Shown here: positions 10,643-21,771 of the stretch, piece after piece
Layout: the number at the start of each line of letters is the position of its first letter
How positions within the stretch are numbered: position 1 is the first letter of the stretch
Assembly (NCBI GenBank): GCA_000985875.1
Contig: CCRI01000003.1
Span: 1-64,000, forward strand
Origin: Neorhizobium galegae bv. officinalis
Lineage (GTDB): Bacteria > Pseudomonadota > Alphaproteobacteria > Rhizobiales > Rhizobiaceae
Direction: 5' to 3'
Length of the DNA stretch: 64,000 bases
The notes under the pieces: generated by a model
Database searches by the model: none
What the model saw: only the letters and a program-made list of their open reading frames with translations
Told to the model about the DNA's origin: nothing
Position numbers and translations under genes: made by a program

Positions 10643-11725
10643 ATGTCCGATCTTGAAAACCTGAAAACTTCGCTTCTGGCGGAAATCGCCGGCACCAGCG
10701 ACGAGGCGGCGATCGAGGCCGTGCGCGTCGGCGCTCTCGGCAAGAAAGGCTCCGTCTCCGAGCTCCTGAAAACGCTGGGCTCGATGTCGGCGGAAGAACG
10801 CCAGACCCGCGGCGCCGCGATCAACGCACTGAAGAACGAGATCACCGAGGCCATCGCCGAGCGCAAGACGGTGCTGAAGGATGCAGCGATCGAGGCTCGC
10901 CTCAAGGCCGAGACGGTCGATGTCTCGCTGCCGGTGCGCTCTTCGCCCGCCGAACGCGGCCGTATCCATCCGATCAGCCAGATCGTCGACGAGATCACCG
11001 CCATCTTCGGCGACATGGGCTTCTCGATCGCCGAAGGCCCGGATGTCGAGACCGACTATTACAACTTCACCGCACTCAACTTCCCCGAAGGCCATCCGGC
11101 CCGCGAGATGCACGACACCTTCTTCTTCCAGCCGGACGAGAATGGCGAGCGCAAGGTCCTGCGCACGCATACGTCCCCGGTGCAGGTCCGCACCATGGAA
11201 TCGCAGAAGCCGCCGATCCGCATCATCATTCCGGGCAAGACCTATCGCCAGGACAGCGACGCGACCCACTCGCCGATGTTCCATCAGGTCGAAGGCCTCG
11301 TCGTCGACCGCAAGTCGCATGTCGGCAACATGCGCTGGATCCTCGAAGAATTCTGCAAGGCCTTTTTCGAGGTCGACAGCGTCACCATGCGCTTCCGTCC
11401 GTCCTTCTTCCCGTTCACCGAGCCGAGCTTCGAAGTGGACATCCAGTGCGACCGCTCCGGCCCGATCGTCAAGTTCGGCGAGGGTACCGACTGGATGGAA
11501 ATTCTGGGCTGCGGCATGGTGCACCCGAACGTGCTGCGCGCCGGCGGGCTCGATCCGGACGAGTTCCAGGGTTTTGCCTGGGGCATGGGGCTGGACCGCA
11601 TCGCCATGCTGAAATACGGCATGCCGGACCTGCGCGATTTCTTCAACGCCGACGTCCGCTGGATGAACCATTACGGTTTCCGCCCGCTCGACATGCCGAC
11701 GTTGTTTGGTGGGTTGAGCGCCTGA
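10643..11725 (+). CDS. pheS: Phenylalanyl-tRNA synthetase alpha subunit
   Basis: 360 aa, normal length for the catalytic alpha chain of the alpha2beta2 PheRS. The N-terminal 85 residues form the tRNA-binding coiled coil. Motif 2 lies around [12 protein letters not shown] and [20 protein letters not shown]. Motif 3 is [13 protein letters not shown] near the C-terminus. The ATG at 10643 gives the canonical N-terminus MSDLENLK; an upstream in-frame start would run through the rplT terminator. Co-directional with pheT but separated from it by two small genes. Confidence 0.96.
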   Translation: MSDLENLKTSLLAEIAGTSDEAAIEAVRVGALGKKGSVSELLKTLGSMSAEERQTRGAAINALKNEITEAIAERKTVLKDAAIEARLKAETVDVSLPVRSSPAERGRIHPISQIVDEITAIFGDMGFSIAEGPDVETDYYNFTALNFPEGHPAREMHDTFFFQPDENGERKVLRTHTSPVQVRTMESQKPPIRIIIPGKTYRQDSDATHSPMFHQVEGLVVDRKSHVGNMRWILEEFCKAFFEVDSVTMRFRPSFFPFTEPSFEVDIQCDRSGPIVKFGEGTDWMEILGCGMVHPNVLRAGGLDPDEFQGFAWGMGLDRIAMLKYGMPDLRDFFNADVRWMNHYGFRPLDMPTLFGGLSA

Positions 11726-11742
11726 GCCAGAGAGCCTGACAA

Positions 11743-11979
11743 ATGCCGACCCTGCTGATCTGGCATGGATACAAGTTCCGGTTCTACGCTTTGGATGTGG
11801 GCGAACCGCCGCATGTCCATATCGTCAAGGATTCAAAATCCCTGAAGGTCTGGCTGAGGAGTTTGGAAGTCGCGCAGAATAAAGGGTATAGTGACCAGGA
11901 AATTGCGAGGCTGCTGAAGGTAGCCTCGGAACATCGTGATGAATGGCTGGGCGTTTGGCATGACTTCTTTGGCCTTTGA
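11743..11979 (+). CDS. DUF4160 domain protein
   Basis: 78-aa protein filled by a DUF4160 domain: an N-terminal MPTLLIWHGYKFRFYALD strand pair, the PPHVHI motif (residues 25-30), and a C-terminal helix HRDEWLGVWHDFF. Biochemical function is unknown. DUF4160 genes are usually paired with DUF2442 genes and have been proposed, without firm proof, to be toxin-antitoxin-like. It starts 17 bp after pheS and overlaps the DUF2442 gene, so the two are translationally linked inside the pheS-pheT unit. Confidence 0.8.
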   Translation: MPTLLIWHGYKFRFYALDVGEPPHVHIVKDSKSLKVWLRSLEVAQNKGYSDQEIARLLKVASEHRDEWLGVWHDFFGL

Positions 11980-12235
11980 AACTGACGAGATGCGGCCTGT
12001 TCGGGCCTGGTGTGCCGACGGCGAAGTTCATGTTGCGCTCGCCGACGGTCGCGTCATCGCGACGCCTCTCTGGTGGTATCCGTTCCTATCGAAGCTGACC
12101 GACAAGCAGCTGAACGACATCGAATTGATGTACGAAGGAATCTGGTGGACCGCTGTCGATGAGGGCATTTCGGTGAAAAGCATGTTCCTGGGCATAAAGG
12201 CACCCGGTGCCAAGGCACCGGAAAAGGCCGCCTGA
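11960..12235 (+). CDS. DUF2442 domain protein
   Basis: About 91 aa. The DUF2442 core is visible: the strand VRAWCADGEVHVALADGRVIATPLWWYPFL, then DIELMYEGIWWTAVDEGISVKSMFLG. The start is uncertain: ATG at 11960 gives the usual short N-terminus, while ATG at 11936 or 11939 would add up to 8 residues. It overlaps the end of the DUF4160 gene by 20 bp, and pheT begins 39 bp downstream. Function is unknown; a role as partner or antidote of the DUF4160 protein is inference from recurrent pairing. Confidence 0.78.
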   Translation: MTSLAFETDEMRPVRAWCADGEVHVALADGRVIATPLWWYPFLSKLTDKQLNDIELMYEGIWWTAVDEGISVKSMFLGIKAPGAKAPEKAA

Positions 12236-12274
12236 TCCGATTTTCCTGATGATTTTGAGACGAGAACAAAGACA

Positions 12275-14698
12275 ATGAAATTCACACTCTCCTGGCTGAA
12301 GGATCATCTGGAAACGGATGCGACCCTCGACCAAATCTGCGAGCGGCTGACGGCGATCGGGCTTGAGGTCGAGGATGTCGATGACAAGGCGGCTTACAAG
12401 CCGTTCGTCATTGCCAAGGTCCTCTCGGCCGAAAAGCACCCGTCTGCGGATCGCCTCAAGGTACTGATGGTCGATGCCGGTGACGGCAAGCCGGTGCAGG
12501 TGGTCTGCGGTGCGCCGAACGCACGCGCCGGTCTGGTCGGCGCGTTTGCGAAACCAGGCACTTACGTTCCGGGCATCGACGTGACGCTGGCGGTCGGCAA
12601 TATCCGCGGCGTCGAAAGCCACGGCATGATGTGCTCGGAAAAAGAGCTCGACATGTCGGACAATCACGACGGCATCATCGACCTGCCCGAGGATGCGCCG
12701 GTGGGTACGCCGTTCGCTTCCTATGCGGGCCTCGACGACCCGGTCATCGAGATCAATCTGACGCCGAACCGTCCGGACTGCACGTCGATCCACGGCATCG
12801 CCCGCGATCTGGCGGCTTCGGGCCTCGGGACACTGAAGCCACAGGCGAAACCGGACTTCAAGACCGAAGGCCAGACCTCCGTCGACCTGAAGATCATTCT
12901 CGACGATGAGCGCCTCTGCCCCGGTTTCGGTCTGCGCCTGGTGCGCGGTGTCAAGAATGGCCCGAGCCCGCTGTGGATGCAGCAGCGGCTGAAGGCGATC
13001 GGTCTTCGTCCGATCAACGCGCTGGTCGACATCACCAATTTCATGACCTTCGACCACGGCCGGCCGATGCACGTCTTCGACGCCGCCAAGGTGAAGGGCG
13101 ACCTGACGGTGCGCCGCGCGCTGGATGGCGAGACGGTGCTCGCGCTCGATACGCGCGAATACAAGCTGAACCCAAATAACGTCGTCATCGCCGACGACAA
13201 TGGCGTCGAGTCGATCGGCGGCATCATGGGTGGCGAACATTCCGGTTGCGACGAGAACACGGTCGACGTTCTGATCGAATCGGCACTCTGGGATCCGATC
13301 AACATCGCCAAGTCCGGCCGCGCGCTCGGCATCATCACCGATGCCCGCTACCGGTTCGAGCGCGGCGTCGATCCGGAATACATGGTTCCCGGCCTCGATC
13401 GCACCACCCAGCTGGTGCTGGAACTCTGCGGCGGCGTGGCCGCGGAAGCGAAAGTCGTCGGTTACAAAGGTCATCAGCCGAAGGTCGTCGCTTTCCCCTA
13501 TTCGGAAGTGAAGCGCCTCACCGGCCTCGAAGTCTCGACCGAGGAAAGCCGCCATATCCTGACGCGCCTCGGCTTCGTCGTTGAAGGTTCCGGCGACCGC
13601 GTCTCTGTGACCGTTCCGTCCTGGCGGCCGGATGTCGACGGCAAGGCCGATCTCGTCGAAGAGGTCATGCGCATCCATGGCGTCGACCAGATCAAGCCGG
13701 AGCCGATCGAGAAACTGTCGAGCGTCAATGGCAAGATCCTGACGACCCTGCAGATCCGCACCCGCACCGCCAAGCGGGCGCTTGCCTCGCGCGGCATGCT
13801 GGAAGCGGTCACCTGGTCGTTCATTCCGGAAGACCAGGCTAAGCTCTTCGGCGGCGGCGCCCGTGCGCTGAAGCTCGCCAACCCGATTGCAGCCGACATG
13901 TCCGACATGCGGCCGTCGCTTCTGCCGGGCCTGCTCTCCGCAGCGCAGCGCAATGCCGACAAGGGCTTCGGTGACGTGGCGATCTTCGAGGTGTCCGGCA
14001 CCTACGAAAACGACAGGCCGGAAGGCCAGCGCCGCGTCGCCGGCGGCATCCGCCGTGGCACGGCCTCGATCAACGGCACCGGCCGCCTCTGGTCGAACAA
14101 CGCCAAGGGCGGCGGCAAGCCGATCGACGTCTTCGATGCCAAGGCCGATGCGCTGGCCGTGCTCGAAGCCTGCGGCCTGCCGATGGGCAATGTGCAGATC
14201 GAGAAGGGCGCACCGGAATGGTATCATCCGGGTCGTTCCGGCACCATCAAGATGGGGCCCAAAGTCGTGCTCGGTTATTTTGGCGAGTTTCACCCGAAGA
14301 CGCTGGGCGCCCTGGACGTCTCCGGCGCGCTCTGCGGTTTCGAAGTCTTCCTCGATGCCATGCCCGAGCCGAAGAAGAAGGCGACCCGCACCAAGCCGCC
14401 GCTCGAGCTTTCGCCCTTCCAGGTGGTCAAGCGCGACTTTGCGTTCGTGGTTTCGAGCGATGTCGAGGCCGGTGCGATCGTCAAGGCGGCGTCGACTGCC
14501 GACCGCAAGCTGATCACCGGCGTCAACGTGTTCGACGTGTTCGAAGGCGCTTCGCTCGGCGAGGGCAGGAAGTCGGTGGCGATCGAAGTGCTGATCCAGC
14601 CGGTCGAGCGCACGCTGACCGACGAGGATTTCGACGCGCTGACGGCCAGGATCGTCGCCAATGTCGAGAAGACCACGGGCGGCACCTTGCGCGCCTGA
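12275..14698 (+). CDS. pheT: Phenylalanyl-tRNA synthetase beta subunit
   Basis: 807 aa, full length. Domain order: N-terminal EMAP/tRNA-binding OB fold ([23 protein letters not shown]), B3/B4 editing domain that hydrolyses Tyr-tRNAPhe, B5 domain, a catalytic-like core, and a C-terminal ferredoxin-fold anticodon-binding domain ([15 protein letters not shown]). It pairs with PheS to charge tRNAPhe. A weak hairpin near 14726-14753 follows, without a U-run. Confidence 0.96.
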   Translation: MKFTLSWLKDHLETDATLDQICERLTAIGLEVEDVDDKAAYKPFVIAKVLSAEKHPSADRLKVLMVDAGDGKPVQVVCGAPNARAGLVGAFAKPGTYVPGIDVTLAVGNIRGVESHGMMCSEKELDMSDNHDGIIDLPEDAPVGTPFASYAGLDDPVIEINLTPNRPDCTSIHGIARDLAASGLGTLKPQAKPDFKTEGQTSVDLKIILDDERLCPGFGLRLVRGVKNGPSPLWMQQRLKAIGLRPINALVDITNFMTFDHGRPMHVFDAAKVKGDLTVRRALDGETVLALDTREYKLNPNNVVIADDNGVESIGGIMGGEHSGCDENTVDVLIESALWDPINIAKSGRALGIITDARYRFERGVDPEYMVPGLDRTTQLVLELCGGVAAEAKVVGYKGHQPKVVAFPYSEVKRLTGLEVSTEESRHILTRLGFVVEGSGDRVSVTVPSWRPDVDGKADLVEEVMRIHGVDQIKPEPIEKLSSVNGKILTTLQIRTRTAKRALASRGMLEAVTWSFIPEDQAKLFGGGARALKLANPIAADMSDMRPSLLPGLLSAAQRNADKGFGDVAIFEVSGTYENDRPEGQRRVAGGIRRGTASINGTGRLWSNNAKGGGKPIDVFDAKADALAVLEACGLPMGNVQIEKGAPEWYHPGRSGTIKMGPKVVLGYFGEFHPKTLGALDVSGALCGFEVFLDAMPEPKKKATRTKPPLELSPFQVVKRDFAFVVSSDVEAGAIVKAASTADRKLITGVNVFDVFEGASLGEGRKSVAIEVLIQPVERTLTDEDFDALTARIVANVEKTTGGTLRA

Positions 14699-14772
14699 AA
14701 CGGGTGGGCTGAATCACCTCTCGAATATAGCCTGCACCCGGCGGGGCGGGCTATGTTGGTGTAACATCTCCT

Positions 14773-14889
14773 CCTCATCCCTGTGCTTGGCACAGGGATC
14801 CAGCCAGCCCAAGTCTTTGGGCTGTAAAGCCTCTTTTCGTCGCGCAGACGCGCGTCGGCTGGATTTCTGTGACAAGCACAGGAATGAGG
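14773..14889. repeat. RIME-like long palindromic intergenic element
   Basis: Two 33-nt arms (14773-14805 and 14857-14889) are inverted copies with four mismatches. Both contain CTGTGCTTG near their outer part and CCAGCC (or its complement) at the inner end. The 51-nt centre holds a smaller CGCGCAGACGCGCG palindrome. Such elements are dispersed in Rhizobiaceae intergenic regions (RIME-type). It accounts for most of the 257-bp gap after pheT. Confidence 0.65.
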
Positions 14890-14955
14890 ATCGGGAGCTT
14901 TCAGACCAACGGGAACCGTGAACCGCTCCTCAGAAGAGTTTTCGGGAGGCTAAGG

Positions 14956-15573
14956 ATGCGCAGACCGGGATCGATGAAGGGGCTTGAGGAACTCGGCCGG
15001 GTGCGGCTGTCGAAGAACTTCTTCTTCCGCGATTTCCTGTTTTCGGAGATCGCCAATTTCTACGGCATCCCGAACATTCCGGATGACCCGGACCTGGCGA
15101 TAGAGGCGGGACGGCATCTCTGTGAGGAACTGCTGGAACCGTTGCAGGCGACCTTCGGGCGGGTGCATATTCGTTCAGGCTATCGATCATCTACTTTGAA
15201 TGACTACGGAAATAAGAACGGCCTTAATTGCGCGTCCAACGATGCCACCGCGGCCGATCACATCTGGGACCTCCGTGACAGGAATAACTGCATCGGGGCG
15301 ACGGCTTGTGTGGTTGTGCCGTGGGTGTGGGACCACCATCAGAAGCCCGGAGATTGGCAGAAGCTCGCGTGGTGGATCCACGATCATCTCCCCTATGCAT
15401 CCCTGCAATTTTTCCCGAAACTCTGGGCCGTGAACATTCAGTGGCATGAGAAGCCGGTTAGAGCGATTTCGAGCTATGCCGAACCGCGTGGTGTCCTCAC
15501 GAAGATCGGCATGCCCAACAACGAGGGCGATCACTCCGAATCTTACCTCGGTTTTCCGGAATTGCAGCGCTGA
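14956..15573 (+). CDS. Conserved protein of unknown function, possibly M15-peptidase-like
   Basis: 205 aa, probably cytoplasmic (no signal or membrane segment). I do not recognise a curated name. Features: FFFRDFLFSEIANFYGIPNIPDD, the segment GRVHIRSGYRSSTLN with a fold pattern like peptidase M15/D-Ala-D-Ala dipeptidases (SGYRS, then ADHIWDLRD), and a Trp-rich C-terminal half ending in GDHSESYLGFPEL. The His and Asp in ADHIWD and the late HSES could be metal ligands. ATG 14956 follows GGGAGG. The gene sits just past a palindromic repeat. Confidence 0.6.
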   Translation: MRRPGSMKGLEELGRVRLSKNFFFRDFLFSEIANFYGIPNIPDDPDLAIEAGRHLCEELLEPLQATFGRVHIRSGYRSSTLNDYGNKNGLNCASNDATAADHIWDLRDRNNCIGATACVVVPWVWDHHQKPGDWQKLAWWIHDHLPYASLQFFPKLWAVNIQWHEKPVRAISSYAEPRGVLTKIGMPNNEGDHSESYLGFPELQR

Positions 15574-15579
15574 ACCCGT

Positions 15580-15939
15580 TCAGGAATGCAGGTGATAGAG
15601 CTTGTTGACGATCATCCAGCGGCCGTCGATCTTCAGCAGCGAGAGATAATCCGAGAACCGCATGCCGGCGAACTGATCGACGACCTTGACCGTCGCGGCG
15701 TCGCCGGTGACGTCGAGCGCCTCGATCTGGATCAGCGGCTGCGTGCCGGCGGGGGCAGGGCCTTCCGAGGTCACCGCCCCTATGAAATCGTCGAGCGACA
15801 GCCACTCGACCGCTCCATCGTAATTGCCGATGATGCACGCCTTCGGATGAAACGCCTTCCGAAGCGCTGCCTCATGCGCAAACGTCATTCCGTCCACATA
15901 GAGATGGATCACCGCCTGAACGGCCCGCTCTTCGGACAT
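15580..15939 (-). CDS. NTF2-like (SnoaL / lumazine-binding-like) protein
   Basis: 119-aa protein with an NTF2-like cone fold pattern. The helical N-terminus (AVQAVIHLYVDGMTFAHEAALRKAFHPKA) is followed by alternating beta strands ending DYLSLLKIDGRWMIVNKLYH. It most resembles the putative lumazine-binding NTF2 subgroup. Ligand or enzymatic activity is unknown. The start codon is preceded by GGGAGAAG, and that ribosome binding site overlaps one arm of a palindrome (15949-15978), suggesting control of its expression. Confidence 0.75.
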   Translation of the reverse strand: MSEERAVQAVIHLYVDGMTFAHEAALRKAFHPKACIIGNYDGAVEWLSLDDFIGAVTSEGPAPAGTQPLIQIEALDVTGDAATVKVVDQFAGMRFSDYLSLLKIDGRWMIVNKLYHLHS

Positions 15940-15948
15940 CGATCTTCT

Positions 15949-15978
15949 CCCGTGTTAGCTCCATCATGCTAACACGGG
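15949..15978. promoter_or_regulatory. Palindrome over the ribosome binding site of the NTF2-like gene
   Basis: Perfect 11-bp inverted repeat, CCCGTGTTAGC (15949-15959) and GCTAACACGGG (15968-15978), with an 8-nt spacer. On the minus strand the second arm runs into the Shine-Dalgarno sequence. It could be a repressor operator or an RNA hairpin that hides the binding site; the sequence does not decide between them. Confidence 0.5.
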
Positions 15979-16015
15979 AAGATGGAAATCCAAGGTTGCG
16001 TTAGCAAGAGCAAAC

Positions 16016-18024
<2,009 letters not shown>

Positions 18025-18215
18025 GATATTCCTCCTAAATTTTTTAAGTGAGTGGATGAGCCTGAGAAAGGAGCCCGAGATTAGCCGATGTTCCGCCGCC
18101 GACCAGTCCCTATTTTGGGCGGACGATCACTTTTTCAAGCATGGCATCCGGCGTGCCGTTGCGTGGGTGTCGGCAGGCCAATAAGGTGTGGCAACAACGC
18201 CATAGGGAGGCTCAC

Positions 18216-19202
18216 ATGCTGCGTTTCGGAATCCTGTCGACTGCCAAGATTGGCCATGAGCAGGTGGTGCCGGCGATCCAGGACGCGGAAAATTGCGTCG
18301 TCACCGCGATTGCCAGCCGTGATCTCGCCAAGGCGCGGGCGCTCGCCGACCGTTTCGGCGCTCCGCATGCCTTTGGCTCCTACGACGAGATGCTGGCGTC
18401 CGACGTCATCGACGCCGTCTATATCCCGCTGCCGTCCAGCCAGCATGTCGAATGGTCTATCAAGGCCGCCGAAGCCGGCAAGCATGTGCTGTCCGAAAAA
18501 CCGATTGCGATCAAGGCGAGCGAGATCGAAGACCTGATCAAGGTGCGCGACCGTACCGGCAAGCTGATCTGCGAAGCGTTCATGGTCACTTACGCGCCGG
18601 TGTGGCTGAAAGTGCGCGAACTCCTGAGCCAAAAGGCGATCGGCGAGCTGAAACACGTGCAGGGCTCGTTCAGCTATTTCAACCGCGACCCGTCCAACAT
18701 GCGCAACATCCCGGAACTCGGGGGCGGCGCTCTGCCGGATATCGGTGTCTACCCGACGATCACCACCCGCTTCGTCACCGGCCAGGAGCCGCAACGGGTG
18801 CAGGCGCGGGTGGAGCGCGATCCCGGTTTCGGCACGGATATCTATTCCAGCGTCAAGGCGGATTTCGGTTCGTTCGAAATGACCTTCTATATCGCGACCC
18901 AGATGGCCGCCCGCCAGCTGATGGTCTTCCACGGCACCGAGGGGTATATCGAGGTCAAGTCGCCCTTCAATGCCGGCCGCTGGGGCGCCGAGGAAATAGA
19001 GCTTACCAACCAGAACCACGCGGTGTCGCAGGTCTTCCGCTTCCCCGACAGCCGCCAGTACAAGCGTCAGGCGGAGGCCTTCGCGAAGGCCGCCAAGGGC
19101 GAGCCGGTCGAAGTCGTGACGCTCGAGAACTCGCTGGCGAACCAGAAGTTCATCGACGCCATCTATCGCGCCGGCGGCCACGACGGCTGGGAAAAGGTCT
19201 AG
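18216..19202 (+). CDS. Gfo/Idh/MocA-family oxidoreductase
   Basis: 328-aa NAD(P)-dependent dehydrogenase. N-terminal Rossmann domain: [23 protein letters not shown], the [11 protein letters not shown] segment and the [10 protein letters not shown] motif with the catalytic Lys. The C-terminal alpha/beta domain has [20 protein letters not shown] 18216 follows AGGGAGG. Family members oxidise sugars, polyols or aldose derivatives. Divergent from two aldo/keto reductases across 191 bp. Its stop overlaps the convergent membrane-protein gene by 4 bp. Confidence 0.9.
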   Translation: MLRFGILSTAKIGHEQVVPAIQDAENCVVTAIASRDLAKARALADRFGAPHAFGSYDEMLASDVIDAVYIPLPSSQHVEWSIKAAEAGKHVLSEKPIAIKASEIEDLIKVRDRTGKLICEAFMVTYAPVWLKVRELLSQKAIGELKHVQGSFSYFNRDPSNMRNIPELGGGALPDIGVYPTITTRFVTGQEPQRVQARVERDPGFGTDIYSSVKADFGSFEMTFYIATQMAARQLMVFHGTEGYIEVKSPFNAGRWGAEEIELTNQNHAVSQVFRFPDSRQYKRQAEAFAKAAKGEPVEVVTLENSLANQKFIDAIYRAGGHDGWEKV

Positions 19203-19564
19203 TTCCGCCAGCGTCGGATGCGATATAGCCCGAAGCCGCCGAAGAGCAGTGTGCAGGCCCAGGAAAAGCCGAGATGCACGAGCGGCTGCACATGCGGCGC
19301 GCGCGAAGCCAGCGCTGCAAAAACTCCGTAGTTGAGGACAAGGCCGATCGCGACGAGCGGCCAGAAACCCGGCTGGCGTGCCTGATCCCGAGCCGCGGGA
19401 ACTAATCTGTGCAGGATCAGCGCGGCAACCAGGCCCGCCCCGAGCGATATCAGCCGGCCGATCAGCGTGCCGGCCTCGGTCGCCGTGGTCAGCAGCTGCA
19501 GGAACAGCGCATCGATGAAGACCAGCAGCGCGAGGAGAATGGCAAACCGGGCGCGGCTGGTCAT
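19199..19564 (-). CDS. GtrA-like small membrane protein
   Basis: 121 aa with four predicted membrane helices. The layout follows the GtrA family: an opening helix with an acidic residue ([18 protein letters not shown]), then [18 protein letters not shown], a central [15 protein letters not shown] and a final [17 protein letters not shown]. GtrA proteins are proposed to flip polyprenyl-phosphate-linked glucose or related sugars. The assignment is by pattern only. Last gene of a four-gene unit with a GT2 transferase, a methyltransferase and an EamA/SMR-like transporter, which fits that role. Confidence 0.65.
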   Translation of the reverse strand: MTSRARFAILLALLVFIDALFLQLLTTATEAGTLIGRLISLGAGLVAALILHRLVPAARDQARQPGFWPLVAIGLVLNYGVFAALASRAPHVQPLVHLGFSWACTLLFGGFGLYRIRRWRN

Positions 19565-19571
19565 GGTGCGG

Positions 19572-19934
19572 TCAGCCGTTGATCGCCAGCAGACCGGCAA
19601 AGATCAACGCGGTCCCGAGCGCATATCGAAACGTCAGCGGCTCGCCGAAGAACAATTGTGCCAGCAGCGGCACGAAGCAGAATGTTAGCCCCATGAAGGA
19701 ATAGGCGAGCGTCAGCGGCACGGATTTCAGCACATAGATCCATACGATCGTGCCGAAACCGTAAAGCGCCAGTGCGGCGATCAGCACGGGATTGGCGGCG
19801 AGCGCCAGGAGCCCGCGCAGCGAGAAGTCTCCGGCGGTGGAGCTGGTCATCTTGAATAGAACCTGCCCCATGGCGATCAGCAGGGGCGTTCCGAGAAGCC
19901 CGAGCCAGGTGATGGGGGAAAGCGAGGCGAACAT
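19572..19934 (-). CDS. Small EamA/SMR-like transporter (ArnE/ArnF-like)
   Basis: 120-aa protein with four membrane helices, the size of SMR or half-EamA proteins. Motifs: TPLLIAMGQVLFKMTS in helix 1, IYVLKSVPLTLAYSFMGLTFCFVPL in helices 2-3 (like LxxxPLSxAYPL of the EamA/Arn group), FFGEPLTFRYALGTALIFAGLL at the end. ArnE/ArnF homologues flip undecaprenyl-phosphate-aminoarabinose. The adjoining GT2 gene suggests a lipid-linked sugar flippase here rather than drug efflux. Ten bp separate it from the upstream methyltransferase gene. Confidence 0.75.
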   Translation of the reverse strand: MFASLSPITWLGLLGTPLLIAMGQVLFKMTSSTAGDFSLRGLLALAANPVLIAALALYGFGTIVWIYVLKSVPLTLAYSFMGLTFCFVPLLAQLFFGEPLTFRYALGTALIFAGLLAING

Positions 19935-19943
19935 GGAATATCC

Positions 19944-20642
19944 TCAACCCGGCCGGTCTTCGCTGTAGAAGATGTCGCGGCTGATATCCTCGCAGACATA
20001 GACTTCCGGCACCGGATGCGCGGCGCGCAGGAAGGAATGGGTGTAGGCGAAGAAGTTGAAATGCGGGTTGAATGTGTAGCGGGATTCCCGCTCACGCGGC
20101 ACGACGATGATCAGCCGTCTTTTCGCGATCCGCCGCAGTTCTGCAATCGCCTTTTGATATTCCAGCACATGCTCGATCACATGGGTACAGACCACGGTGT
20201 CGAATTCGCCGTCGGCAAACGGCAGGTCTTCGATCCTGGCGGCCACGTATTCGACGCCTTCGATGGCGGCCGCATCCTCGACGACGAAATCGACGCCGAC
20301 GAGACGCTTGAGTTCGGGATGGGCGGCGCGGATATGGGTGAGCAGCGCGCCCGTGCCGCAGCCGACGTCGCAGACTCTGGTCCCGGTGATCATGGAATTG
20401 ATCCGCCGGATGCAGGCCGCCGAATTGTCCGTGCCTTCATGGACGCGCGGATGATTGCGGTAGAGATCCGCATATTCCTCCGCCGTCAGGAACGGCGCCC
20501 GCTCCCGGAAACGGGCGAGATGGCTGATATGGTCGCCCCAGATGCGCTTGGCGAGCCAGAGGAAAAGCGGCGAATCCCTGAGGATCGGCGGCAGCAGGTC
20601 CTCGATGACGAAGCGGATGCGATTGGTGGTTTCCCGGTTCAT
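19944..20642 (-). CDS. Class I SAM-dependent methyltransferase
   Basis: 232-aa Rossmann methyltransferase. SAM motif I is VCDVGCGTGALL, the acidic end of strand 2 is LVGVDFV, and motif II/III is DTVVCTHVIEHVLEYQKAI with the HVIEHV typical of small-molecule and glycan methyltransferases. Its start codon overlaps the stop of the GT2 gene (ATGA), implying coupled translation. It may methylate the sugar or lipid handled by this operon; the acceptor is unknown. Confidence 0.85.
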   Translation of the reverse strand: MNRETTNRIRFVIEDLLPPILRDSPLFLWLAKRIWGDHISHLARFRERAPFLTAEEYADLYRNHPRVHEGTDNSAACIRRINSMITGTRVCDVGCGTGALLTHIRAAHPELKRLVGVDFVVEDAAAIEGVEYVAARIEDLPFADGEFDTVVCTHVIEHVLEYQKAIAELRRIAKRRLIIVVPRERESRYTFNPHFNFFAYTHSFLRAAHPVPEVYVCEDISRDIFYSEDRPG

Positions 20643-21646
20643 GCCGCTTTGGTCCTGCGCCGCTCGGGCTTGGCGGGCTGGGCGGGAGTTTGCACGGGGC
20701 CAGCCGCATGGGCGCTGGCCGGCAGGCTCATATAGTGGATGCGGAGCTGTTCGGCGCGGGCGCGGGACACGGAATCGAGGATCAGCCCGGCGGTGGAGAT
20801 TAACAGCGAAACCAGCATCAGCACCAGCGAGAAGACCCAGGTGGGCATCCGCTCCACGAGGCCGGTCTGGAAATAGGCGACGAGGACGGGGGCCATGAAG
20901 ATCAGGCTTGCCGCCATGAAGGCGCCGCTGATCAGGCCGAAAAAGGCGAACGGCCGGGTTTCCTTCATCAGCATGGCGAACATCCAAAGGATCTTGGCGC
21001 CGTCCTTGAAGGTCGAGAGCTTGGAATGGGAGCCTTCCGGGCGCCTTCCGTAGTCGAGTTCGATCTCGCAGACCGGCAGCTTCAGCAGCGAGGCATGCAC
21101 CGACATCTCGGTCTCGATCTCGAAGCCGCCAGAGACGGCCGGAAAGCTCTTGACGAAACGGCGCGAGAAGGCGCGGTAACCGGAGAAGATGTCGGTGAAG
21201 TCGGAAGCGAACATCGTCCGGTAGAGGAAGTTGAACAGCCGGTTGCCGGCCGCATGACCCTGCCGCCCCGCATCCGCATGCACCCCGCGGCGGGTGCCGA
21301 CCACCATGTCGGCGCGCTCGGTGAGCAGCGTGCGGACAAGCTCTTCCGCATCCTGCGGCGCATAGGTGCCGTCGCCATCGGCCATGATGTAGACGTCCGC
21401 CTCGATGTCGGCGAACATGCGGCGCACCACATGGCCCTTGCCCTGCCGGCGCTCGCGCATGACGATGGCGCCAGCCAGCATGGCCTGGAGGGCTGTGCCA
21501 TCCGTGGAATTGTTGTCGTAGACAAAGATCCGGGCACCCGGCAGCGCCTCGCGAAAGCCGCGCACGACGCCGGCGATGGTCATCGCTTCGTTGTAACAGG
21601 GCAGCAGGATGGCGATGTCGAAATGGCCGGTCAGGGCGTCGGTCAT
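20639..21646 (-). CDS. Glycosyltransferase family 2 (DPM1/GtrB-like)
   Basis: 335-aa GT2 enzyme. The N-terminus has ILLPCYNEAMTIAGVV and VYDNNSTDGT; the nucleotide-sugar/metal DxD lies in MADGDGTYAPQDA. An acceptor region, GYRAFSRRFVKSFP and GFEIETEMSVHA, follows. The last about 90 residues hold two membrane helices (FGLISGAFMAASLIFMAP and VFSLVLMLVSLLISTAGLIL), as in GtrB and dolichol-phosphate transferases. It probably loads a sugar onto undecaprenyl phosphate at the inner face. Start chosen at ATG 21646; a GTG at 21664 would add 6 residues. First gene of the four-gene unit. Confidence 0.88.
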   Translation of the reverse strand: MTDALTGHFDIAILLPCYNEAMTIAGVVRGFREALPGARIFVYDNNSTDGTALQAMLAGAIVMRERRQGKGHVVRRMFADIEADVYIMADGDGTYAPQDAEELVRTLLTERADMVVGTRRGVHADAGRQGHAAGNRLFNFLYRTMFASDFTDIFSGYRAFSRRFVKSFPAVSGGFEIETEMSVHASLLKLPVCEIELDYGRRPEGSHSKLSTFKDGAKILWMFAMLMKETRPFAFFGLISGAFMAASLIFMAPVLVAYFQTGLVERMPTWVFSLVLMLVSLLISTAGLILDSVSRARAEQLRIHYMSLPASAHAAGPVQTPAQPAKPERRRTKAA

Positions 21647-21771
21647 GTTGTTCACTCGATACACTGAAAACCGAACGCGGGAGTCTCCCGTGCCGCAGGC
21701 TTTACTATTTCTTGGGAAGGTTAAGGCTAGGTTTCCTCGACCCTCGAAACAGGCGAAAAGTCCGCACCAAG

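Noticed and set aside
11726..12274. Mobile-element insertion carrying the DUF4160-DUF2442 pair
   Set aside because: No terminal inverted repeats, target-site duplication or transposase were seen, so mobility is not claimed.
12086..14293. 735-codon open frame on the minus strand opposite pheT
   Set aside because: It lies wholly over pheT, which has full family motifs; the antisense frame is a GC-bias shadow with no recognisable domain.
14726..14753. Hairpin after pheT (ATAGCCTGC / GCGGGCTAT) as intrinsic terminator
   Set aside because: Contains a G-U pair and no U-run follows; the adjacent RIME-like repeat is the stronger structure.
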